Shown: positions 1-6,571 of the stretch, piece after piece | Layout: each line of letters opens with the position of its first letter | Numbering within the stretch: the first letter of the stretch is position 1 | Source: Trichomonas tenax | Lineage: Eukaryota > Parabasalia > Trichomonadida > Trichomonadidae | Assembly (NCBI GenBank): GCA_023091735.1 | Contig: JALKBU010001283.1 | Span: 1-13,197 of the forward strand | DNA: 13,197 bases | Direction of reading: 5' to 3' | The notes under the pieces: model-generated | What the model was told of the DNA's origin: nothing | Database searches by the model: none | The model's input: the letters and a program-made list of their open reading frames with translations, nothing else | Translations under genes and position numbers: made by a program

Positions 1-457
1 ATCGTTCTTCATGTGATTTTTGAGTTTCTGATTCTGAGACTGGGATATTCATTAAATCCTCTATCTCATTTTCAGTATATTTTAACTCTTTAATTCTATT
101 ATCAATTTCAGCCCTTAATTTTTCCAATTGTTCTATTTCAGTATTATAATATTCATCTTCATGTGTACGTTCTTCATAAAATTCCTCAATTGGTTGTTCA
201 GCGCTTTGCGCCTCAGGCTCGAAGAGCCGTTCAATAGGGGGTGGTTCATCAATTTTAGGGGGGTTCGGATATAAAAACTCCATTATTGACTTTTTATTTA
301 AAGCGCCATTATATTCGAAATCATTTAATATTTTAGCAAATGATTTTATGTTTTGTAAATATGTTGGAAATTTACCATCGTCAAAATCATTCATTATTTT
401 TGATAATTCTTTTCCTGTGAAACCTAAAGATCGTAAATCAAATGTTTTAATGCTCAT
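1..457 (-). CDS. Hypothetical acidic protein, C-terminus cut off by the window edge
   Basis: A leftward frame opens at the ATG at 455-457 and stays open for 152 codons to the window edge, so the protein is N-terminally complete and C-terminally unfinished. The first ~60 residues are mixed and probably folded (begins MSIKTFDLRSLGF). Then comes a proline-rich linker (PNPPKIDEPPPIE) at about 63-75. After that there is a strongly acidic Glu/Tyr stretch and a heptad-like charged segment at about 105-135 (EIEQLEKLRAEIDNRI) that should form a coiled coil. There is no signal peptide or membrane segment. I do not recognise the family. It lies on the same strand as the broken domain-repeat gene at 783-1397 and about 325 bases downstream of it. 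The two may belong to one mobile element, which is inference only. The absence of stops over 152 codons in such AT-rich DNA supports real coding. Confidence 0.65.
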   Translation of the reverse strand, partial: MSIKTFDLRSLGFTGKELSKIMNDFDDGKFPTYLQNIKSFAKILNDFEYNGALNKKSIMEFLYPNPPKIDEPPPIERLFEPEAQSAEQPIEEFYEERTHEDEYYNTEIEQLEKLRAEIDNRIKELKYTENEIEDLMNIPVSESETQKSHEER

Positions 458-562
458 TTACAGAGAAATAAAAAAAAATAAAATAATATTAAACATTAAA
501 TTTTAAATCGTAAGAAATAAATGAGGCTCCTTTAAATCTGACAAAAATAAGTTGTTTTATTA

Positions 563-624
563 AAAATTTTTCATAAAATTTAAATTATTCATTAGCATTT
601 CTTTATTATTTTATGAAAAATTTT
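563..624. repeat. 17-bp perfect inverted repeat in the 458-782 spacer
   Basis: Positions 563-579 (AAAATTTTTCATAAAAT) and 608-624 are exact reverse complements separated by 28 bases, so a cruciform or RNA hairpin is possible. I see nothing else in the 458-782 spacer except AT-rich DNA with a pyrimidine-rich part near 655-780. It could simply be chance in AT-rich sequence. Confidence 0.4.
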
Positions 625-782
625 CATTAACCGTCTCTTTGTAAATTCTAATTATCAATCATTCTCTCTCATATTTTCTCATTTTCACATTTGAGACATT
701 ATTCAAAATTCAAAGCAAAATATTTTAGCAATTTCGATTTTAACCCTCTCAATTTTCTATACGCATTCAAAACTTCCCTCGT

Positions 783-1397
783 TCACCGTTGAAAAAACTT
801 AGTTGATTTACCATATTCTTTAAAATGTTTTCTAATACCCAATGACTTCCAGTTATTAAAACATACACTATAAATTTTATCTTTATTTTTACATCTTTCA
901 TCATTTCCAATATATTTATATTTTAATTTGGTCTTTGTGTTTTCATAGTCTTCAGCATTCAATTATTCACAATCTTCTTTAAGAAATTGATGTTTTATGT
1001 AATCAGGATTTAAAACTTTTCTGTTTACCATTCCATTCTTACCCTTTACTTTTTTATAACAATAAATACTAATTTCATCTTCTTTGGGTTCATCTATGAC
1101 TTCAATCTCTTTATCAGAAAGTTTTAGTCGTTTATGTTCATAATCTCCTTTTTGGAATCTCTTCCATGTTGTTATATACATCTTACCGTCATATTTATAT
1201 GTCATTTCTGAATTACAATTTTCATATTCAGATATTAATTCACAATTTTGTTTTCTAAATTGTTCTTTAATCCATTCTGGATTTAGACCATGATCTAATC
1301 GTTGAGGTATGGTGTGGTTTTCATTTTCTTGATTATCAATGAATTTTATTGACTATTTGATGTATTTATTCATTAGCTCGGGCTGAATTGTTACCAT
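783..1397 (-). pseudogene. Broken gene for a protein with two related ~50-residue domains
   Basis: From the ATG at 1395-1397 one reading frame runs 204 codons to a TGA at 783-785. It is interrupted only by a TAG at 1353-1355 (codon 15) and a TAA at 963-965 (codon 145), with no frameshift. Both halves carry the same domain. Residues 39-80 contain NPEWIKEQF, then CELISEYEN and WKRF. Residues 130-185 contain NPDYIKHQF, then LNAEDYEN and NNWKSLG. The pattern (NP-x-x-I-K-x-Q-F, a short loop, an SEYEN-like strand, then a W-K motif) recalls the short zinc-ribbon-like 'YENSKTK…CG…W' repeats of large DNA viruses, phages and Maverick-type elements. Most metal-binding cysteines seem lost, so this assignment is tentative. 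Both stops are one C-to-T change away from a Gln codon. It is most likely a recently inactivated element-borne gene. Confidence 0.6.
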
Positions 1398-1500
1398 CTA
1401 TATATAGTCGCTTTTTTACTTATTAAAAAATTAAATAATAAAAAATTAACTTAGTTTTTCCCCCACTATATATATTGGTTATTGTCCCCACTATATATAG
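1398..1500. repeat. CTATATATA / CCCCAC short repeats next to the broken gene start
   Basis: CCCCACTATATATA occurs at 1461-1474 and again at 1486-1499. The palindrome CTATATATAG occurs at 1398-1407, directly against the ATG of the leftward broken gene, and again at 1491-1500. The repeats are direct and spaced 25 bases apart. They could be TATA-type promoter elements or part of a terminal repeat of a mobile element whose genes read leftward. I cannot see a matching inverted copy in this window. Confidence 0.45.
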
Positions 1501-2110
1501 TTACAAAAAACGACATACACCCCCCTTGCATATACTACTTCTCAAAATCTTCAGGAATATTTATTCTATTCATTTAGCATAAATTACATTATGAATAACA
1601 TGTTTGGTGATATATTATATCATATAAGTATTAGTCAAATCACAATTAATCGGCGAAAAAAAATCAGGATTAATATCACTGTCACTTTTCAATCACAAAG
1701 AATACACATTTTACAGTGATAGAAAGAGTATATAGGCTCATAATTTATACACAGTCATTGAAATATCATGAAAAATAGTTATGAAGTGAAACATACACGA
1801 TATCACACATAAAACGAATTAATCACATTTTAATTCCACGAATTTTTGAAAAAAGACTCATTCCAATCACAAAACAGACATAAAATCATATTCTAACACC
1901 AGCCACATTATCAAATAGACGAGGATGTTGAATTTGGAAATATGATCTTTCCTGAGTAGACTAACAAAACGAAACTCCAATAAATGTTCTTTGAATTCGA
2001 TGCCAATACAAAAGTAAAAGGAAGTAGAAATTTGTTTTCCAATTTGCTATTAGCAATAACAATTTTGATTGATTCATAAATCTGTGCAAATATTGATGCG
2101 AAAGATGATT
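1501..2110. other. Gene-poor AT-rich spacer
   Basis: I see no supportable gene. A 67-codon leftward frame at 1911-2114 starts within the stop of the decayed surface-protein copy and encodes nothing recognisable. The opposite strand at about 1920-2110 reads as coding-like peptide (for example MFFEFDANTKVKGSRN), but it is broken by three in-frame stops, so it is at best a remnant. A simple AAT/ATA-rich tract lies just beyond, at about 2140-2168. Confidence 0.5.
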
Positions 2111-2566
2111 TCATAATAATGATAAAATGATTGTGGAAACAAAAATAATAATAATTATAACAATAATACTCTGAAGATCGATTATTCTATTTTATTTTTA
2201 TAGATTGAGAACGAATAAAAGTAGAGTTTGAGGTTTAACATCAGAATTAATAACTTTCAAAATACAATTGCATTGAGTAATATATTTGACAGATAAGATT
2301 TGAATAAAAACAACAACAATGCATTGACTTGGAATTTGTGTTAAAGGAACAATGCTTAAATCATTAACATTGGATTCAAATGAAATTGTTCCATAGCCAG
2401 ATTTTGTGACAATATCAAAATAACAATTAGAAACTGTTATTGATGCACTTGAAGAATCAGTATCAAAAGTGTTCGTCGCATTGTTACCAAAAATAGAACA
2501 TGAATCAATTGTTGCTGAACAGTCAAAAATATAAAAAACATGTTCAATTTTTCGAAGAAAACGTAT
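2111..2566 (-). pseudogene. Decayed C-terminal part of a surface protein with membrane anchor (copy 1)
   Basis: A leftward frame without a start codon runs from 2566 to 2198, then continues in the same frame past two TAA stops (2198-2200 and 2192-2194) to a TGA at 2111-2113. The first ~50 codons contain SATIDSCSIFGNNATN and VSNCYFD, the repeated Ser/Asn/Cys strand-turn pattern of predicted right-handed beta-helix surface proteins. Next comes FESNVNDLSIVP. After the two stops there is a strongly hydrophobic Ile/Val/Phe/Leu stretch of about 20 residues (SIIVIIIIIFVSTIILSLL) that looks like a C-terminal membrane anchor. The block is about 80% identical by eye to the copy at 4696-4990. The upstream part of the gene is missing: a TAG at 2567-2569 precedes it, and homology to the second copy stops near 2521. 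The surface location is inferred. Confidence 0.65.
2469..2520. repeat. 52-bp identical block, copy 1 of 2
   Basis: Every base from 2469 to 2520 is identical to 4928-4979 in the same orientation. It encodes the SATIDSCSIFGNNATN segment on the minus strand. The flanks diverge to roughly 80% on one side and lose similarity on the other. Confidence 0.9.
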
Positions 2567-3670
2567 CTAGATCAACAAAGACTTAAATGGATATATGAGT
2601 CTCATCATTGAATTTAAGTACTTGATTGATGCATTTAATATTGTAAATTTTCACATGATTTTTTCATATATTATATCATTGCTATTGCATTCATTAAATT
2701 TGTCAATACAGAACTAGTAGATTGATAATTCTAATTTAGAAAAGATGAATTCTTTCATACTTTTGAATAACTCAAAGGAATATACAGCTATTTTATATAT
2801 TATTTTTGGTTGTATCTCGAATGAATTGAGATCTCATACACATTCCGTCACTTCTGATAATGTGCACAAAGAAACTCGAATCTCGATAATGTGTTTGCCA
2901 ATAATATCAGGTGTCGAGAAACATCATTAGCATCAAAGGTTAGGAGATAGATAGGGACAATCTGAGCATATATATAATCTTTACAATTGATAACTCGTAA
3001 TAATATTTTTATTTGCATCCCCTTTTTTAGCTCCGAGACAAAAAATCGTTTAAAATTTCCGCACGTTGAGATTATTTTTTAATGGATTTGCAATGTTTGG
3101 TCTCTTGTCAGACCAACCTTCATAGGAAAGAAGAAAAAAATATAGTAATATTTAAGTACTCTTCGATCAGGAGAACATCATTTGAATTATCATTATCTAT
3201 ATGTATTAATATATTATTACATACTTTTAATGAACAAAATGCGCTTCGCAATCAAATATGCAATGACAAAATTTTTTTATGTCTAGAAGGACAATTGTTG
3301 AATATATCATTAAAAGAGGCCAGAAATTAAACAATATGCAGTTCAAATATTCAATGTAGGATGAAATTAAATATATGCAATATGGCTTAGATTCTAGGAA
3401 GGATTAAAAGAAAAAGAAGAAATCTTGAGAAAAATTGTCAGAAATGAATAATTTCAAAAATCAATCTCATATACCTACTTTAATTTATCTTAACAAAAAC
3501 TTCACTACACGTTGATCAAACCTCATTTTATCGTGTGAGAACATAAATGAAATAATGTTATTAGAGAATTCTGGAATTTGAAATGCTTATGTTTATCATT
3601 TATTTAGCATTTTGATTTAATGATTTGATAAAAAAGGAATGGCATTGTTTGTGGTGGCACTTGTTTTGGT
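2567..3670. other. Gene-poor spacer, no supportable gene
   Basis: Rightward frames of 61 codons (2745-2930) and 82 codons (3082-3330) occur here. Neither shows a recognisable domain, an initiator-like site before the ATG, or the higher GC of the confident genes. The 82-codon frame (starts MDLQCLVSCQTN) is cysteine- and leucine-containing and could be a decayed gene piece. The rest is low-complexity AT-rich DNA. Confidence 0.5.
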
Positions 3671-3945
3671 TCATCGTTGATTGAAAATAAATGAATTAAC
3701 TACAATCATTTTGTCATCATTATTATGAAAGAAAATAACTTTTGAACTATCATTTTCAGGAATAAAAATTGCAATTATCAATGAACAATATCAGATTTAT
3801 ATCATTATTAAATATTTCATGATCGCAAAATATTTGAGAATTTTGAAACTCATTACAATATTGACTTTAACCAAAATGAGAGATGAAATGAGATTGAAAG
3901 ATGCATTATAACAACAATTTACAAATGAGATTGAATGATCATTTT
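3671..3945 (-). pseudogene. Possible third, heavily decayed surface-protein remnant
   Basis: On the minus strand, short stretches in shifting frames resemble the Asn/Ser/Cys strand-turn style of the two surface-protein copies on either side. SISFVNCCYNASFNLIS is encoded near 3885-3940, LFIDNCNFYS near 3759-3788, and then after a one-base shift VIFFHNNDDKMIVVNSF within an open 29-codon run at 3671-3757. No start codon, no long frame and no clear nucleotide identity to the other copies are visible. It may be the middle of the same degenerate gene whose C-terminus lies at 2111-2566, or unrelated noise. Confidence 0.3.
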
Positions 3946-3957
3946 CGCAATGATAAT

Positions 3958-4695
3958 GTCATTATATTCCTTGAAATTGTTGCTTTTCCTGTGAAAATTG
4001 ACAAATCTAATTCAGAAACTCAACGTCATCCACAAATTAACAAATTTTCTTCGCCATAGAGTTCCTGGACATCTCCGTGTGAATAGCAATAGCTAAAAAC
4101 CTACTGAGATATCTAAGAACACTCATTTCTTTATCAATCGGATTCATCAGATTCAGAATCTGATTATAAATTTGATTCCTCTTCTGATTAACTTTATTGT
4201 TATATTAATTTTTTTTTTTGTTTTTGCACCCACATAATTATTGTTATATTAAATTCTTCAATATTGATAATATGTGAGTAAAAGTCGAATTATTAATCTC
4301 AATATCTTTAGGGTTTTTATGATGTCAATTCATGAATACATAATGTGATGCATAGAACTCCTTGTTCATCTGGCAATGCTGCTTTTGTAGCTTTGGATAG
4401 CCTTTTTAATGCAAAAATTTAATTAGATATTTTGATGTTTAATTCCATTGATTTAAAGCTCTGTATTACTATAGGGTATAGTGACACATAAGAGTTATAT
4501 ATGTATGCTAAAAAGCAAGTTTCTATCTTAGTCCTGCCTCAAGATAATTCATTTCTGAAGGAGAACTTCATAATAAAAATAGAAATATTTGCAAAACTAA
4601 CACGGTGTAGACTGAATATTATAGAATATGCTAACTGCCAGTTAATAACTTTCAAATAACTATATCACAAAACGTATAATGAATAAAATGAGTGT
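3958..4695. other. Gene-poor spacer with a poly-T insertion-like structure
   Basis: No gene is supportable. Two items stand out. A 24-codon rightward frame between stops at 4114-4116 and 4189-4191 ends in the acidic run SDSSDSESDYKFDSSSD, which looks like the tail of a lost gene. A 14-base direct repeat (4195-4208 and 4239-4252) flanks a T-rich 30-base segment. Confidence 0.45.
4195..4252. repeat. 14-bp direct repeats flanking a T12-rich 30-bp segment
   Basis: TATTGTTATATTAA at 4195-4208 is repeated exactly at 4239-4252. The 30 bases between begin with a run of 12 T followed by a short unique piece (GTTTTTGCACCCACATAAT). This is the arrangement expected of a small insertion with a poly(A) end and a target-site duplication on the other strand. 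A local duplication would look the same. Confidence 0.5.
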
Positions 4696-5590
4696 TTAAT
4701 GTTTAACACCCGAATTAATTTTTTTAATGTTATTATTGCATTTTGTTACGCATTTAAACGATGAAGTAAGTCTAAAAACAGCATATTGACCTGATGATTG
4801 CTGGAAAAAAGGAACAATACTTAAATCGCTAACATTGGATTCAAAAATAATTTTTCCATCGCCAGATTTTGTATCAGTATCAAAATAGGAATTAGAAACT
4901 GCTGTCTCTTCTGTATTAATATAAAACGTGTTCGTCGCATTGTTACCAAAAATAGAACATGAATCAATTGTTGCTGAACTAGACATACGAAAAACAGCAG
5001 CAGCACATTTTGGATTGTTAATGAAATTGCAAAGTTTAACAAAACTTTCTCCTTCTGCATTGTGCTGTCAAATACCATTCTGAATTGCTGTTGTTTCTGA
5101 TAGAACAAAAACAAATAAAAATATATCCATATGATAAAGCAGTAAAATAAGCTGAGAAATCTTTGCAAATATTATTAGAAATATTAGAAATTGTGATATT
5201 GATTTGTCCATTACAATGAACTACAGTTATTGTTCCAGCGTTTTCATTGATACCGCAATGAGAAACTGATGAAAACACAAAATAAATTTTCTTCGAAGAA
5301 AATTGACCGGCATTTGAAAATGAAAAAAAACACCAATACCTGTTGTTGATGTTCGTGTACCGCAAACCCTGTTAATAATATTTTGGCTTTTATGCCCTGA
5401 AAAAAAATTGGAGTTCCTGCTAAATATCCAGATGTGCAGTGAATGATGATGTCTCCACAAGGACACAAACGGAGTCATCAGAAGCAACAAATCTTATACA
5501 TCCTGAGGTCTGCGATTACTGTTGTCAATGATGTGTTCAACAATTCCAGAGCTATAAAATTCAGACCATTCAAATGAAAACACATTGTCT
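4696..5590 (-). pseudogene. Frameshifted surface protein of the beta-helix-like family (copy 2)
   Basis: Reading leftward from about 5590, family-like peptide appears in successive frames. SEFYSSGIVEHIIDNSN is followed after a shift by CIRFVASDDSVCVLVETSS, then NIINRVCGTRTSTTGIGVF, then a long run at 5330-5065 (GQINITISNISNNICKDFS), and finally NAEGESFVKLCNFINN and the clean 96-codon 3' frame 4696-4986. At least four frame changes and several stops are needed, so the gene is dead. The Asn/Ser/Cys-rich short strand-turn repeats fit predicted right-handed beta-helix surface proteins, which I associate with a multicopy trichomonad family. The 3' end stops at 4696-4698 (TAA) shortly after the region homologous to copy 1 and lacks the membrane anchor seen there. 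The start is approximate. It is transcribed away from the NAA60-like gene. Confidence 0.7.
4928..4979. repeat. 52-bp identical block, copy 2 of 2
   Basis: This is the exact partner of 2469-2520, in direct orientation, about 2.46 kb away, lying inside the 3' part of the second surface-protein copy. Confidence 0.9.
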
Positions 5591-5604
5591 CACTTTTTGG
5601 ATTT

Positions 5605-5709
5605 TATTGACAAAAAATGATATTTACGTGTCATATTTATGATTTACATAACATTTTTAATTTAAGGATATTTACGTTTCGAATTAAAAATTTACTTGAC
5701 AGATTCATA
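5605..5709 (+). promoter_or_regulatory. Promoter of the NAA60-like gene: four TTTAC-type motifs plus an initiator-like TCATA
   Basis: Four same-orientation motif copies precede the gene: TTTACGTGTCA (5623-5633), TTTACATAACA (5643-5653), TTTACGTTTCG (5671-5681) and TTTACTTGACA (5691-5701). They match the motif upstream of the EF-hand and coiled-coil genes. TCATA at 5705-5709 fits the trichomonad initiator TCA-Y-W, placing +1 at 5707, nine bases before the ATG at 5716. That placement excludes the upstream in-frame ATG at 5617 as the main start, because it would lie before the transcription start. Confidence 0.55.
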
Positions 5710-5715
5710 AAAATA

Positions 5716-6315
5716 ATGGACTATCAAAAATATTTAATTCGTCGAATGACTAAAGACGATATCAAAGAGGTCCAAGACCTCCACTTGGTCCTTTTCCCTG
5801 TGGTGTACTCGTACAACGTTTTTCTCAGCTTTTTAGATTATTCTTACGTTTCTCTTGTTATTGAAACAGAATGGTATGGTGAGAGGCGCCTGGTTGGTGT
5901 TTCTACGGTGAGTAGAGAGTGGATTAGCCCGTTTTCTCGCGCGAGAAGAGCGTATCTTTCAACTTTCGGAATTCTCCCCGAATTTCGACGCAAAAATCTT
6001 GGCACACTGCTGCTCAAAGTTACAGAAGCATGTATGTCGCACTATTCAGGCTGTGATGAACTCTCACTTCACATGTTGAACACAAACAACGCTGCTTACG
6101 AGTTTTACACGAAAAACGGTCTGATTGTTCAAAGATATCTTCCAAATCACTACACTTTCAACAATACAAAGCATGATGCGCTTTATATGACGAAAAATAT
6201 CAAAAACTCAGAACTTCCACGGCAAGAAAACGTAGAATACTCTGAATACGTTAAAGATTTGATGCATAACAAGCAATATGTATCGTGGTTTCAACGCTAT
6301 TGCATGGATCCATAA
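5716..6315 (+). CDS. NAA60: N-alpha-acetyltransferase of the NAA60 (NatF) type, GNAT fold
   Basis: This 199-residue protein should transfer acetyl from acetyl-CoA to protein N-termini. NAA60 enzymes prefer Met followed by a hydrophobic residue and sit on the cytosolic face of Golgi-type membranes. Visible features: LFPVVY (residues 26-31) matches the substrate loop FPIEY/FPVSY of NAA60/NAA50. The segment from Y80 (AYLSTFGILPEFRRKNLG) holds the catalytic Tyr of the family and the acetyl-CoA loop. H119 in LSLHMLNTNNAAYEFY matches the catalytic His. RYLPNHYTFNN near 140-150 closely follows the NAA60 pattern HYLPYYY. The C-terminal tail (residues 171-199) is Tyr/Trp-rich and could be an amphipathic membrane-binding helix as in animal NAA60. 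The first Gly of the RxxGxG loop is Asn94. I chose the ATG at 5716 because an initiator-like TCATA lies 9 bases upstream; an in-frame ATG at 5617 would add 33 atypical residues. NAA50 is the main alternative. Confidence 0.82.
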   Translation: MDYQKYLIRRMTKDDIKEVQDLHLVLFPVVYSYNVFLSFLDYSYVSLVIETEWYGERRLVGVSTVSREWISPFSRARRAYLSTFGILPEFRRKNLGTLLLKVTEACMSHYSGCDELSLHMLNTNNAAYEFYTKNGLIVQRYLPNHYTFNNTKHDALYMTKNIKNSELPRQENVEYSEYVKDLMHNKQYVSWFQRYCMDP

Positions 6316-6557
6316 TTTTATATTATTTTTTGTTTGTACATATTCATATATATTTATTGTAGCAATATTTTCTTGTTTTTTCGACTCCTGGCCTAATTTA
6401 TTGGGTTTGATTGAAAAAATTAGAAATAAAATTATTATTTATTGAATTCCTTCATTGTTATACATATAATATCTTAATTTTGGTGTTTTTTAATTTAAAT
6501 ATGTTGTGATCAATGATTTCTAGAATTATAATGATAAATAATTTTCAAAATATACAA

Positions 6558-6561
6558 TTTA
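6558..6561 (-). terminator. TAAA polyadenylation-type signal of the EF-hand gene
   Basis: On the minus strand TAAA begins ten bases after the TGA stop (6572-6574). In trichomonads TAAA at or shortly after the stop is the known 3'-end signal. The 6316-6571 spacer between the two convergent genes holds nothing else I can support. Confidence 0.4.
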
Positions 6562-6571
6562 CCATGAAAAA

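Noticed and set aside
1911..2114. 67-codon leftward frame with an initiator-like TCATTTTATCATTATT before its ATG
   Set aside because: The initiator-like bases are the DNA that encodes the membrane anchor of the decayed surface gene, and the peptide shows no family features.
4821..5490. Overlapping leftward frames read as separate small genes
   Set aside because: They are alternative-frame readings of one frameshifted surface-protein copy; only segments with family-like motifs were used.
5617..5715. Upstream in-frame ATG giving a 33-residue longer acetyltransferase
   Set aside because: The added residues are unlike any GNAT N-terminus, overlap the promoter motifs, and lie before the initiator-like TCATA.
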